A DNA stretch of 62,500 nucleotides from Cristatella mucedo (taxonomy: Eukaryota; Bryozoa; Phylactolaemata; Cristatellidae). The stretch lies in the NCBI GenBank assembly GCA_009760855.2, contig WPIO01000016.1, forward strand, positions 3,102,501-3,165,000, read 5' to 3'. Under the pieces are notes generated by a model that did not search any database, was not told where the DNA came from, and worked only from the letters and a program-made list of their open reading frames with translations. This document shows positions 1 to 11,716 of this stretch, in pieces; position 1 is the first letter of the stretch, and every line of letters starts with the position of its first letter. A program made the translations under genes and the position numbers.

Positions 1-464
1 TATCTCGTAATGGGCAACAGCGCGCGTCATTCCCTCTCTACCGGCATAATTGGGATCTGAGAGCAGAGCCAGTCGCACGCGGCCGGCGAGGCGGTGGCGC
101 GCGCGCGCGCGCGATCTCACGCTCCGAAGCAACACGCCCGCGCTAGGCGGCGAGGCGGGGCGGGCGCTCGCGCGGGCAGACGTCCTTCGCTCTCATCGGC
201 GCTAGTCGCGACCGTTTGGACGAGGCGCTGCACGGAAAACCGCCGCCGCGCCGGCATTCAGCGGCTAGCTCGCTGAGCGAGGTCAGGACAGAGCGCCAGC
301 GTGCGAGTGCCGCCCAAGGCGCTGGTGCGCCGGCGAGGCGCGGACGCACCGGATGCGCGCCGCTGGAGGTGCGCGCGCTCGCGCGTGCGCGCCTCAAGCG
401 GCGCGTCTAAGCCGTCGCTCGGTCGAGCAACCACCTCGCCTCGGTGCAGGGTAGCCTGAGCTGC

Positions 465-533
465 CGGCGGCGGCGGTGGCGGTGGCGGCGGCGGCGGCTG
501 CGGCGGCGGCGGCGGCGGCGGCGGCGGTGGCAG
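465..533. repeat. (CGG)n trinucleotide repeat
   Basis: Imperfect CGG/TGG repeats in a CpG-rich block. Gives poly-Arg/poly-Gly frames that are not genes. Confidence 0.9.
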
Positions 534-1071
534 GAGTGATGGCGATGTGAGGCGAACTTACCGAGAAGACAAGAGCCGCTGGGGTAGCTAGGCGCCGCGA
601 GGGTTTCCTCTAGCACCGCTTTGTGTCGGAGTCCGGACGGTCTGGCGGGCGGCTTGGGCGTCTGCTAGCAGGACGTCTTAGCCTCGCTATCGCTCATGGA
701 CGCGCTGATCTCGCGATCGACCGCGAACACGGAGCGCCGACTTAAATACACACAGCGAGGTCAGTGACGTAGGGTCGGATCGGCCTCATTCGCCCGGCAG
801 ACGGTAGGGCTCTGTATCGCTTCGCGATAAGGTCTGAGCCGCCGCCACCGCCGCCACCACCGCCTCTTCTGCCACCGTCACCAGGCCGCTCGCTGTGGGC
901 GGGGGCTGGCGTTTAGAGACGTGACGCTCGCCGGCTTGGCGGAATTAGCGTCGGAAGCCACGCCGCACTGCGGCGCCGCTAGCCGAGTTGCGGATTAGAG
1001 ACGCTCAGCCGGAAGTGCCGTCGTCGTCACGAGCGCAAGACGCTGCGGACTCGCCGCGCCGTTTGCTCTCT

Positions 1072-1074
<3 letters not shown>

Positions 1075-1141
<67 letters not shown>
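1075..1141. repeat. (CT)n microsatellite
   Basis: About 33 uninterrupted CT units in a CpG-rich region. Confidence 0.97.
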
Positions 1142-1142
<1 letters not shown>

Positions 1143-1962
1143 AGGTGCGGTTCTCAAGGTCCGCATCCGCCACGGCCGCAGTAGAGTTAGCGATTAGCGA
1201 CGGCAGCTCCGCCTCGCGGTGGAGGGGATGGGTCGAAAGATCGTGGTGCGTGCGCGCCGAAGCGTCGTCAGGAAGCGATGCTCTCTTCCATTTGGCGTGA
1301 GCGCGTGTGCGCGCGTCAGCGTCTCAAAAGCCCGGCGCGGCTTCACTTGCAGCTTCCGGCCGGTACCATTTCGTGTCGCGAATCGCTACTCGCCACCGCA
1401 CGTCGTTCGCTAGCGGCGACGCCCTCTCAGATCCACGCCGGTCGCCGGGCTCATCTCCGCCACCACCACCGGCAATAAACGCTTTCGTGCCGTCTCGGCT
1501 CGCATCGGATCGATTCGTCCGCGTAGCAGCTCGTGGGCGACTAGAGCTGCGATTCGATCCGGTTAGCGATACCTCAGCGTCCACGGGGCTCGCGCTAAAT
1601 GCCGGAAGCGAGCGCTGGGCTGCGCCATTCGGCAGCTCCTTCGCTTCCGCTAGCAAGCGTGCGCGGCAGCTGCTGCTGGTAGTCCCCGTCGCCAAGTCGC
1701 GTGCTCAGCGTAGGCGTTAAGTGACGGAAAATTGCCCGTGACTTGCCCTGAAATGGCTGCTCGTGCCTAGGACCGGAAGCACACAGCGCCGCGAAGCGGC
1801 GCACCGTGCGAACGCCACGTAGGAGCTCCGCGCGCGCTGCAAAGCGCTGACGCCGCAGCGACGGCTCTTGTAACGTCCAAAGGTCACTCGAGAGGTCACT
1901 CGAGCGGTACGGGCGGCCCTAGGTCTGCTCTGCAGCCTCCTGTCTATGCTGGACAACAGTCT

Positions 1963-2097
1963 ATTCAGTATTGAGGTATACGATATAATTGAGGTATACG
2001 GTATAGTTGAGGTATACGGTATAATTGAATAAACAGTATTGAGGTAGACGATAGAACTGAGGTATACGGTATAATTGAATATTCAGTATTGAGGCAA
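1963..2097. repeat. Degenerate tandem repeat of GAGGTATACGGTATAATT
   Basis: About seven imperfect copies of a 17-18-bp unit, interrupted by GAATAAACAGTATT-like spacers. Confidence 0.85.
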
Positions 2098-2180
2098 TGC
2101 TACCGTTATTAGCCGGTCAGCTTCCATAACTTGCTGTTAGTATACGATTCGTCTCTAAATCTAAGAATTTCATCAATGCC

Positions 2181-2331
2181 GCCCCGGTTGACCCACTGGT
2201 TAACGCGTTTGCCTTGAACCAAGGTCAGTGTGAATATATTTCACTACTGAGGTCGTGGGTTCGACCCCGTGGCGTATGCGATGCTGATGAACGGAGATTA
2301 AGTTCTCCGCGGGGCGTTATACAAATGAATT
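2181..2331 (+). mobile_element. SINE family A-related (tRNA head), plus strand
   Basis: A tRNA-like head has ACTGGTTAACGCG as A box and GGGTTCGACCCC as B box. The rest, GGAGATTAAGTTCTCC then GGGCGTTATACAAATGAATT, is the LINE-like hairpin tail. More diverged in the head than the other copies. Confidence 0.75.
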
Positions 2332-2930
2332 GTGCTTACATTTATATTAACGCATCTCTTCGTTACTAAAGAGGCCCGGATGGCAATCCGCTTATGAACG
2401 GGTAGCTAACTCAATTCAACATCTGACCTCTGACCCCTGACCTTTGCCCTCCTACTATCGGCTTCCTACGCACCGAGATGAAAGCGCTGCGCCGGTTTCC
2501 GCCTCATCGTGCACTTGCCTACTCAGAGGATTATTAATTAGCCGCTCTATTCATTCGCTTAAAGACCCTTCGGTGACGGATGCAGTTGACTCTGTGGATC
2601 CTCGGCTGCGAAAATCACTTCAATAATGCATCCGTTGCATCTCTTTGCGGCTGCAGAGTGCGGCTCGTCCTTTCCGGTCGTTTCGCGCTCTTGCTTTCGT
2701 GCTGCGCACTTCCCGCGCTGCTACTTCCGCTTTCGCTGTCACTTGACTGTCTCGAAGGAGAAGAGCAGCATGAGCCTCTTAATAGCCTCGTTTTCACGTG
2801 GCTATATCTGCAGCTCGTCGACTCATTAAATACAATCGCCGGTGCACAGTGGCCGCTCATACGCGCGCCCATCGCGGCACGCACGCTCGTGCGCTCGCGT
2901 TTTCCTATGTGCTGCTGCCGCAAAAGGCTG

Positions 2931-3001
2931 CCGCCGCACACGGCCTAGCCACGCGTTGCCGCCGCACACGGCCTAGCCACGCGTTGCCGCCGTACGCGGC
3001 C
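2931..3001. repeat. 28-bp tandem repeat, 2.5 copies
   Basis: Two identical units beginning CCGCCGCACACGGCCTAG and a third partial, diverged one. Confidence 0.88.
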
Positions 3002-3419
3002 GCTGCGCACGGCTGAGCGGTCTGACGAGCCGCGGCAGCACGAGGAACTACTTTGCGGAATCGCGCGGTATCGCATCTCGGCGACACGATCCGACGTGTG
3101 AGCGTAGAGGTTTCGCCTGCAGAACTCGATACGCGAACGGCCCGCTGGAAGACCAACGCACGATTGCAGCGAGCCCGTTTATTTGCTCGCGGGGCGCAAA
3201 GAGGCGCTGCGCGAGTGAGCTGCGTGCAGCAGCGAAAGCGCCGGTAGAATGAAGCCGGGCTTCGCCGACATTCCTCGCGTCTCGCTTGCTCGCCGCCAGC
3301 TCCGCTGAACGAACGCGCTCGTTCCGAGTAGTTCCTTCATCTTCGGTCTGTTCCCAGAGTAGCTCCATTTTAGTCTATCTGTATCACTACCTGCTAAAAT
3401 ATTGCATGCATGTATTTAC

Positions 3420-3452
3420 TTATATATATGTATATATATATATATACATATT

Positions 3453-3488
<36 letters not shown>

Positions 3489-3605
3489 TGGGGGGGTGTG
3501 TGTGTGTGTGAGTGCATATGTGTGTGTAAATATGTCTGTATTTCTTTATTTCTGGCTCTCTTTATGCGCGCGGATTTTAATATACAGTAATATATATATA
3601 TATGT
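3420..3605. repeat. (TA)n, (TG)n and mixed AT-rich repeats
   Basis: TATATATG/TATATACA runs to 3490, then GTGTGTGTG at 3497-3511 and a further TATA run at 3587-3605. No gene signals. Confidence 0.9.
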
Positions 3606-4066
3606 GTGTATGCATATACGCATTTGACCTTCGCCACTTCGCGCTTCGACTTTCACGGCTTCACACTATCGTGGTTTTTTCCAAATATATTCATAAAACA
3701 GTTGGATGGGATAGTGAAAATGATTTAGCGTGCGCTCTGTTGTCTGACTCAATTATGCATCTCTGTATTACAATTAAAATTAAAATTACTTTACTATGGA
3801 CTATAGGCTTATGTATTCGAGCACCCCCGTAAATCTTTCCCTGCCAGGTGCAGCCACTCGACCACTCCTTGTGAGTGGGCACGAACATTTTTCCAAAAAA
3901 TCTGGTATGTTGAAACCAGGCCAATCAAAGCATGCGGTTCACTGATTGGCTAGCCTATCTTTTTGCTATCCTGGTCAACGTTTGGCTCGGCCTCGCGAAA
4001 GTTCTTTTCACTCATACATTATGTAACGTCTACTAAGTCTTGTTTTCTCTTATTTTTAAATAAAAT

Positions 4067-4197
4067 ATAATTCATTTATATAGCGCTCCAAGAGAACTTA
4101 ATCTCTATTCAGGCGCTTCACGTATGCCTCGGGGCTCGAGCCCACGACCTCAGTCAGACCTTAGTCTGGGCGAGCACCTTAACCGCTAGACAAAACC
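4067..4197 (-). mobile_element. SINE family A, minus strand
   Basis: Minus-strand order: GTCTAGCGGTTAAGGTGCTC (A box), GTCGTGGGCTCGAGCCCC (B box), GCGCCTGAATAGAGATTAAG, TTCTCTTGGAGCGCTATA and AAATGAATT. No tRNA structure beyond the head. Confidence 0.82.
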
Positions 4198-4524
4198 ATA
4201 TATTAGGTAGTAGAAGTGTGATGGTGACTAAAGAGGTGTCATTTCACGTCCAGCGGACTGTGATAATGTAAGAAACCGTACTTAGAGTTGCGAACAGGTT
4301 TATTATGCTCTAACTACAAAAATATTCGATCTATAAATAAAGAATCCTACTTCGCGGATATTTACTTATCGTACTAGAGTCTAGAACTGATTTACCACAA
4401 TAAATTAGGGACCGCTGTATAAATATCTCTACTAATTAAAGGCAGAAAGTTCATCATTCCGTCCGCTACGAGGCAAGATGGCGCACTCCCTTCGCGCGGC
4501 AAGACGGCACAGCGTAGTCTTATA

Positions 4525-4612
4525 ACATTAATGTTAATAATGCACTTGATAAAGTGCCCTCAGAGAACTCTATCTCTCTCTAGGCGATTTACAATTGCTG
4601 CAAAGGGACTTC
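4525..4612 (-). mobile_element. LINE family A terminal fragment, minus strand
   Basis: TTAATAATGCACTTGATAAAG, CCCTCAGAGAACTC and TAGGCGATTTACAATTGCTG are the family 3' end on the minus strand. It abuts the foldback region. Confidence 0.72.
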
Positions 4613-4676
4613 CGTGAAGGAACTGCTATGACTCAGCCAAGTGAGTTCACCGGTAGTGAGATGCTCGTATATATAT

Positions 4677-4783
4677 AACGGGCGGGCATGGTATCGCCTG
4701 CTAATATGAATAAATAAATAAATATATTATAGTTAAAAAAAATTCAATAAATCTTATATATATACTATTTATTGAAATTGTTA

Positions 4784-4821
<38 letters not shown>

Positions 4822-4927
4822 TAAAAATTTCAATAAATTGTATATATATAAGATTTATTGAAAATTTTTAACTATAATATATTTATTTATTTATTTATAT
4901 TAGCAGGCGATGCCATGCCCGCCCGTT
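4677..4927. repeat. 251-bp near-perfect palindrome (foldback element)
   Basis: Outer arms of 63 bases (4677-4739 and 4865-4927) match in inverted orientation at all but 2 positions, ending in AACGGGCGGGCATGG. The centre is also palindromic: TTAACTATAAT, an AT run, ATTATAGTTAA. Each side carries a smaller hairpin, TCAATAAAT...ATTTATTGA. It could fold as a cloverleaf. No target duplication is clear and no protein is encoded. Confidence 0.85.
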
Positions 4928-5189
4928 CTATCCTGAGAGAAGGTACAGTTCTATCTCATCTCTTGAGATTTTTCTTGATTCTTTTATCATTCACGCTTTC
5001 GTTTTGCTTTTTTAGCAGTCACTTCGGGCTGTAAAGGCGCCGTGGTGCTTCTCACGCGGCCAAGGCTTGGTGAGGCGCCGGCAAGCGCTTTAGTGGAAAG
5101 ATACAGGCTGCTTAAATCGTTGCCATCTCTTGCCATAACCATATCCAATGAGCTCTCTAATCTACGTACATAAACGATGCAGATCTGAA

Positions 5190-5512
5190 GGCGGAGGAGG
5201 GAAGAGCGGAAAAAAGGAAGACAGAGCGGAATGAAGGAGAGTGGAAGGAAGGAAGGATGAAAGAACGGAAGCAAGTTGGGAAGAAGGAATGAAGGAAGGT
5301 ATGAGCTAAGGAAGGAAGCAAGAAGAAAGGTAGGACAAAAGAAAGAGAGAAGAGCGGGACGAAGGAAACAACAAAGAGCGAAAGTTCGAGAGAGCGGGAA
5401 GAAGGAAGGAAGTAAGAGGGAACGAAAGAAGAGAGGAAGGAATGAAGTGCGGAAAGAATAAAGAGCGGAACGACAGGAGTGCGGAAGGAAGGAAGAGCGA
5501 AAGGGTTCGTGT
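5190..5512. repeat. GAAGGA-rich polypurine tract
   Basis: About 320 bases nearly all purine on the plus strand, built from AAGGAAGGAA and GAGCGGAA variants. Frames through it are artefacts. Confidence 0.9.
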
Positions 5513-5722
5513 GCAAGCGCTTGCCTCGCCTCTCACCGCGCAGCGACGAGGCTGGAGTGCACACGAATCTCGCAGCTCTGCTGCGCCGCGGCGTCGGTCG
5601 CGCCGCCGCCGCCGCCGCCGCCGCGGCGCAGCTGCGCGCCCGACACTCGACGCCGGTTGAAGGGGCCCTCGAGCTGCCGCGAGCAGGCGCTACGAGGGGC
5701 GACCAGAAGCAATCTCCGAGCA

Positions 5723-5778
5723 CCTGCCTCTGACGCTCGAACCTGCCTCTGACGCTCGAACCTGCCTCTGACGCTCTC
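5723..5778. repeat. 19-bp tandem repeat, 3 copies
   Basis: CCTGCCTCTGACGCTCGAA three times, the last copy truncated and changed at its end. Confidence 0.9.
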
Positions 5779-5899
5779 GCCGCCCTCCGATCGAAGCGGC
5801 CGGCGGCGAGATAATCTCGCGCCACACAACACTCCGTCCGTCCGGCGCTGTCAGCGCCGCCTCCCGCGGTGGCGGCCGCCGGCACTCCTCGCGTTGCAG

Positions 5900-5940
5900 C
5901 GGTGCCGGGTGCCTCGGCATCGCCGAGGCACCCGGCACCG
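5900..5940. repeat. Perfect 19-bp hairpin with 3-nt loop
   Basis: CGGTGCCGGGTGCCTCGGC, loop ATC, then its exact reverse complement. It lies in GC-rich DNA without a gene. Snap-back replication or a structured RNA would both fit. Confidence 0.85.
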
Positions 5941-6161
5941 CAGGCCGCCGCGCGGCTGTAGAGAGCGCAACAGCGGCGGCGGCGATTTGGACTTCAACTG
6001 CAACAAGCCTCGTCTTCTAGTGCTTTCGACTCGACTGCTGCTACTTTTGAAACGCACGAACGAATCCGACAGCCATACGGCGGCTGAAACAGAGATCGTC
6101 CAAGCGCCTCCGAGTGCAGAGTGCGAGGAGCCATCGCTATTGGAGGGCGGGGCGAGAAGCG

Positions 6162-6222
6162 AGCCTCGGTCAGCGAGCCTTCGGTCAGCGAGCCTTCGGT
6201 CAGCGAGCCTCGGTCTCGGTCA
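6162..6222. repeat. 15-bp tandem repeat, about 4 copies
   Basis: CGGTCAGCGAGCCTT repeated in tandem. Confidence 0.9.
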
Positions 6223-6295
6223 GCTGCGCGCTTTGTCTGTCGGCTCTTATCTGACGCGAGAAAAAGAAAGAGCGGCACGCGATCGACGACTTTAA

Positions 6296-6405
6296 GAACG
6301 ATAATAATAATAAGACACGTGTACTGCACCCTCAGAGAACTTAATCTCTTTCTAGGCACTGTGCATGTGCTGTAATAAAAGCACGATCGAATGGCTAGTG
6401 TTCGG
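6296..6405 (-). mobile_element. LINE family A terminal fragment, minus strand
   Basis: AATAATAATAATAAG tail, then CCTCAGAGAACTTAATCTC and CTAGGCACTGTGCATG, followed by CACGATCGAATGGCTAGTG, as in other copies. Confidence 0.75.
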
Positions 6406-8143
6406 CACGCGCGATACGAGCGATTTTTGGAAATCATGAAAATGCGATTTCACGCAAGAGCGGTAAGAGCAAGCTGCATTCGATGTGCAGCTGGTCTCGT
6501 ACCTTAGCCTCGACTGAAGGTGCGACGATGCGGTAGTCAACGTCACGTGGTAGTCGACATCGGCGCTGCAGTGAGTGCTGCTGCCTCCGCACAGGCTCCT
6601 GTCGCTAAGGAAGCCTTGCCACCGGTGTAGCTATATTTCGTTCGTCTCGCTCTCCGTATTTCTGTGCGCTGTTATCTGCTGCATAGCAGTCAGTACTGGT
6701 GCGGCCGGCGGCCGTGGTCACGGAAACCGCGGGCGTCTTGGCCGAGGTGAAATGGCCGAGGCAAAACGGCCGAGGCAAAACGGCCATGGCGAAATGGCCG
6801 AGGCGAAACCGCCGAGGCGAAATGGCCGACGTCGCCATTTCTTCGGTCGCCGATGCCTGGCGAATGCGCCTGAAGCGCGTACTGAACTCGGAAGTGTTTG
6901 CTATGACACAGCGAGCGAACGCAGTGGCGCTAGTTCTTGCGGCGGTTGATTTAGAAACTTCGTTTCCATAGCAGCCGAATGGCCTTAGCGGCAGTCACCA
7001 CCCACTTGCATCGGGAAATGAAGGAACGGCGACGTCGACAGGACTCGGAGCCACGACCCCGGGTCGTGAACTGCGTGACTTTGGAGAGCCTTACCGCTGG
7101 GCTAAGATTCGCGGACGGGCTCAAGTACTGGTGGTGCAAGTACCTTTAACTCAGGGTGGACAAGTCGTACAGGCTTTGCATCGGTGGTCACGCACATACG
7201 AACATACGCACACGCGCGCGCGCGCGCGCGAGCGCACATTCTCCTATTCCTCACGACAGCAGAGCACAGACGCGATCGAGAGTACCAGCGCCTGAACGCG
7301 CATATCTATGGGCCCCGGTGGAGCAGGATGTTTCAAAGCCACATGGAGACTGTACCAGTAGTCGCGTACACGTCCTGATTCGACGGTCATAGTAAAACTG
7401 CTTTGTCGTCATTCACTACATGTCCAATTACACATTGTTAATATATAATAGGACGTTTCCGGTTCCTTATGCCTATAAATCGGGAGCCGCTAAAAATTTC
7501 TTCCTACATCGTTAACCCGGCCATTTAGAAAGTCAACGTTTCTCCTCGCGCCTGGAATAATAAGAAAAAGCCTGAGGTTATTTTCGCTTTCACCCCTTGT
7601 CACCTTCACCACCTTGTCAGGATTCGATGTGAACGGCTGACGGGTATCTTTAGACACCCTCTTCGCAGCTGCCACTGTAGCGGCTGTTCTCTTCTCTATT
7701 GTCGCCCAGTCGTCAACGCACCAATCAGTCCGTCGACCATCGATCTGAGTCGCTGATCAGATCCATCTCGATTTGAATCGATCGCTTCTTCATTGCAGCC
7801 CTTGGCTTGCTTGCTGCTGGGGTTTTACAGCACGTCGTCTTTTGGGTAACTTCAGCACTTCTGTTGGCTTGAGTAAAGCAGAAAAGACTGGGTTGGTGAG
7901 ACGAAGCTATGCGTGAACAGAAAGAGTCGCAGTAGATAGCGCTCGTGCAGCGGCCCATGGAGACAGCCTGCTCCTCGCTACGTAGTGCACGCTTGTCGCA
8001 CTCTGTCAGGATTACAGAGCCGGGCGGGGCGTCGGGTGAGATACTAAATTGCATAAGAATTGTGAATTACAATTTCACGCATAAGTACAAGCAGAGTAGA
8101 GCTTTTTCGCCAGCAGTCTGTAAGTGAAGTGATATATTTGGGT
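6406..8143. other. Intergenic sequence
   Basis: Contains the 15-bp repeat and a CGCACACGCGCG stretch near 7205. No homologous coding segment or RNA gene recognised on either strand. Confidence 0.5.
6740..6831. repeat. 15-bp tandem repeat, about 6 copies
   Basis: AATGGCCGAGGCAAA-type units with GAAATGG/AAAACGG variants. A frame across it follows a hydrophobic stretch (6640-6705), but it lacks an ATG and I do not call it a gene. Confidence 0.85.
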
Positions 8144-8325
8144 GAGCCGTGACGACACACTAGGTTAGGTGGTTGCTTTTCACGACCTCGGTCCCGAGGT
8201 CGTGGGTTTCGATTCCTGCGGTGGGTGATTCTTTATCGCCACTGCAAGCGGTAGTGATAGCCGTAAAGGCTCTTCTGTCGCTATACAAAAAAGAGGCTGT
8301 TTAATCAGCTAGGATTTATTTTCTT
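8144..8325 (+). mobile_element. SINE family B (tRNA head), plus strand
   Basis: ACACTAGGTTAGGTGGTTGC is a decayed A box; GTGGGTTTCGATTCC is the B box. The body GCCACTGCAAGCGGTAGTGA, GCCGTAAAGGCTCTTCTG and AATCAGCTAGGATTT is shared with two other copies. Confidence 0.8.
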
Positions 8326-8400
8326 AGAACACCTAATTTGTCTATTGCTTTGAGAGGGTCAGAGGGCAGAATGAGGCGGAAACTTGTGCTGTAGTGCAGC

Positions 8401-8860
8401 TAATAACAACAATAATATTAATAGTGCATTGTACAGCACAATCGTAAAACTTAATCTTTTTCAAGGCACTTTAAAATATGCTATATAAAGGAAGCATTAT
8501 CAAATGGTTAGCGATAATATGCACAATGACACCAAGCATAGTATGGTTAGAAGTAGCACGAACTTTTTCAATGTGTATATATGGTTAGGGGTAACATTAA
8601 CAGTGTCACCCCGCATGCGTGCAAAAAGGACAAATCGCAAAGACTCAGCAGATATGGTGAGAAACTGGTGATTTTAGCTTGTTTTTTCAATGTTGTCAAG
8701 TCAGGGGATCATCCGCGACGTCAGTTGGGAGCGAGTTCCACGCTTTGTGAGCATACGGACCGACGGTCTCCGAAGGATAGACGTGAAGGTCCCAATCCCG
8801 TGGTAGGCCTTCCGGTGAGAGAAAAATCTTGTTCTTTAGCCGTCGATTAATCTATTGCGC
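8401..8860 (-). mobile_element. LINE family A 3' UTR and C-terminus, decayed, minus strand
   Basis: AATAATATTAATAGTGCATTG is the degraded tail. CAATCGTAAAACTTAATC and AAGGCACTTTAAA are hairpin remnants, and TCAAGTCAGGGGAT with GTTGGGAGCGAGTTCC match the end of the coding region in other copies. Stops in all frames. The sequence up to about 9160 may continue the element but I cannot align it. Confidence 0.65.
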
Positions 8861-9175
8861 TTCCTTCCTTCACCTGAGAAGATGCGAAGTGGTTCAAGTT
8901 TTCGGAATCCATTGGCCAACCTAGCAACCATGCTTGTCACCGGCCGTAGAGCATAAAGGCTCACTGGCTTTTTTTGGTTGCCCCATTTGAACCTAATTAA
9001 GACAGTTCTGCTAGCATAGATAATTACTTGATTACAGCGTTCATGTACAGAACCAGGTCGCTGACAGATCTTTAGCCAGCTGCCACGGTAGTAGGAAACA
9101 TAAACCTGGATACCTGTACCGGGATCGACAATTGGCCTCCGATGAGGTCGCATGACTTAAGCCTGTAAACGCCTA

Positions 9176-9350
9176 GAAAAAAATCCTAGCTGATTCGGCT
9201 GCCTCTTTTTGTATAGCTACAGAAGAGCCTTTACGGCTATCACCACCGCTTGCAGTGGCGATAAAGAATCGCCCACCGCAGGATTCGAACCCACGACCTC
9301 GATGCCGAGGTCGTGAAAAGCAACCACCTTACCTAGTGAGCCATTACGGC
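9176..9350 (-). mobile_element. SINE family B, minus strand
   Basis: Minus-strand head GGCTCACTAGGTAAGGTGG and B box GGGTTCGAATCC, then the family B body and an A/T-run end (AATCCTAGCTGATTCGG on the plus strand). Inverted relative to the copy at 8144. Confidence 0.84.
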
Positions 9351-10911
9351 TATCGTCAAAGAGGACGCCCGAAATACTAGCGAACACTCGATGATGGCCG
9401 CACTGGGGCACCGCCAATCTGGAGGGCCAAGTTACGTTCTGCAGCCTTCCGATCGGACTGTCCAGCAGTGCGCAGGTGTCCATCACTTTTTAGCTTTAAG
9501 GAATCTTAGCGGAAATCCAGCATTGAATGTCTGCAAGGCAGGCATTCAGTGTATCAGTCAGCCCAGCAGATTCCGACGGACCGAATGATGCGCACAGAGC
9601 CGACCGTCGTCGGCGTAGACAAGATGGCCAACGAGCCACGGTCCCAGAATACTTCCGCATAGGCTCAGTGTTGCCGGCAGCGAGATGCCCGAAGTAGGGC
9701 CCGCCAGCGACGCCCGCATTCTCTTCAGCTCTTTATTTAGCCGCCGCTGCATTTAGCAGACTCAATTAGCAATGGCCCGCGAACAACGGCGCCGCTGGCG
9801 TCGTCGCAGACGCGCAGCGGCGGCGCGTCTGCGAGCGCTCTTCTGCGCGTCCCGCTCGTCTTCGCGTCCGCGTAGCGTTCTCAGCGCATATGCCCGCACG
9901 TGGGCCGTTTGGGCGCCTTCAAAGTGCGCCCCTCGATATCCTTCGTCTCTCGTGTGCGCTGCAGAGTCGGAATGAATCGTCTCGCCGCAGCAGCCGCAGT
10001 ATAGCTGCGCCGGGCTTCGGTCTCGAGCTGGCCGCCGCATCGCTACAGCGAGCGACGGGGCGGAAGCGGCGCTGCGCCATACGGGTCCTGCGAGCAGCCG
10101 CCCGAGTGGGCGAGCGGCACAATGGCGGTGCAGCGAACAGTTCCTTCGCGCGGCAGCGCGCTCGAGGGCCTGCGCGGCTCTCGGCGGGCGCGCCCGCACG
10201 GTAGCCGTCGGGCCGCGTCGCGAGCGCCGCCGTCTCCGCCGCCGCCGCAGGAGAAGCGAGAAGCCGAGTCACGTGGACGGTCTAGGAAGTGCGTAGCGCA
10301 GGAGGTCAGCGTCGGCCGATCCGAGATGAAACGCCGCCGCCGGCGACTTGACGGCGGCGGCGGCGACGGCAGAGTTATCGTCACCGCTCTCTTCGCGGCT
10401 TTCGCTTTGTGAGTTCGAGATCTGCGACCGGCGACCATTTTCCTGCCCCCCACTCCTCCGTCCGGCGGCCGCCGCAAGCTCAGATCTTGCAGGCGTCCAA
10501 ATGCTCGTCAGAGACAGGTCAACAGCAAGGCGACCGCGATCTCAGAGATGGCGGGCGGCGCTCGCTTCCGCCGGTGGCTTCCTCCGCTGCCGCGCGCGCC
10601 ACTCGTGGCTTTGGCTCCGGGTTGAATGCCGAGGGTCAAACGTCGTGTATCGAAGCTTGGACGCCGACGCGAAGCTCTTTCCTATCTGAGCGGCACGACG
10701 CTATCGCGGATGTCAGGCGCCGGAAGTCCCGACACCCCGAAGCACCCGACGCTTAGAGGTCGGGAGAGCTCGTCAGGCACCGGAAGCAGCCGCCGGCGAG
10801 GGAAAGGCGGAGTTCATCGGGCAGGAAGCGGTCAAACGGGCGGCTCTATAATTTTACAATTCGACCGCGTCCGACGAGTGAGGCTGGCCTCAGCCTCGGC
10901 CTCGCACGGCC

Positions 10912-10913
<2 letters not shown>
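9351..10913. other. GC-rich region without a recognised gene
   Basis: CpG-dense from about 9760 to 10850, with CCGGAAG motifs at 10729 and 10778. Arg/Ala-rich frames on both strands are typical of GC-rich non-coding DNA. Confidence 0.5.
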
Positions 10914-11190
<277 letters not shown>

Positions 11191-11359
11191 CCTCGTTCAT
11201 CGCTGCGTCGGCGCACCGCCCCCTCGGGTCGATTAGCAGGCCCACCTTCCGATACGTCTTCCCAGCTGCCTTTTCGTCACGCTCGCAGCCGCGTGATTGA
11301 AGCAGTCTGAGAGAAATTCTCTGCGACGAAAGCCTCCGCGCGCTCTGTTGAGCGCGAGA

Positions 11360-11520
11360 AGTAGACTTTGTGAGAAGGAAAGGATGAAAGGAGAAAGGAA
11401 AAAAGGAAGGAAGGAGGGCGTGCGAAGGAATGAAGGAAGGAAGGAAGGAAAGAAGAAAAGAAAAAAGGAAGGAAGGAGTGCGTGCGAAGGGAGCTGAACA
11501 AGAGAAATAGAAAGAGAAGG
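11360..11520. repeat. GGAAGGAA polypurine tract
   Basis: A second purine-rich AAGGAAGG stretch, similar to the one at 5190-5512, including GGAGTGCGTGCGAAGG twice. Confidence 0.88.
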
Positions 11521-11577
11521 AGAATTTGAACTCTAGCTTGCGGGGATACACGACAAAATTTTATTTAAAAAAATATT

Positions 11578-11716
11578 ATAATTCATTCGTATAGCGCTCC
11601 AAGAGAACTTAAAATCTCTATTCAGGTGCTTCAAATGTGCCTCGGGACTCAAGCGCACGACCTCAGCCAAACCTCGGCCCCAGGGGCGAGCGCCTTAACC
11701 GCTCGACCGAACCAGC
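11578..11716 (-). mobile_element. SINE family A, minus strand
   Basis: Same order as the copy at 4067-4197: GGTCGAGCGGTTAAGGCGC head, a decayed B box GTCGTGCGCTTGAGTCCC, and the hairpin tail ending ACGAATGAATTATAATA. Confidence 0.78.

Larger units (their letters stand above)
1..1962. other. CpG-rich region without a recognised gene
   Basis: GC- and CpG-dense sequence with CGG and CT repeats and CCGGAAG motifs near 1010 and 1768. It looks like an animal CpG-island promoter or first-exon region. No open frame shows a known domain, start context and splice site together. Confidence 0.5.
2332..4066. other. Intergenic sequence
   Basis: Contains the 28-bp repeat and the TA/TG repeats. The remainder shows short random frames only. 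No gene recognised. Confidence 0.5.

Noticed and set aside
5157-5885. 242-codon minus-strand frame
   Set aside because: Half of it is the GAAGGA tract read as Phe/Ser/Leu; no domain.
6575-6949. Possible secreted repeat protein with a hydrophobic start
   Set aside because: It opens at GTG, not ATG, and the rest is a 15-bp tandem repeat.
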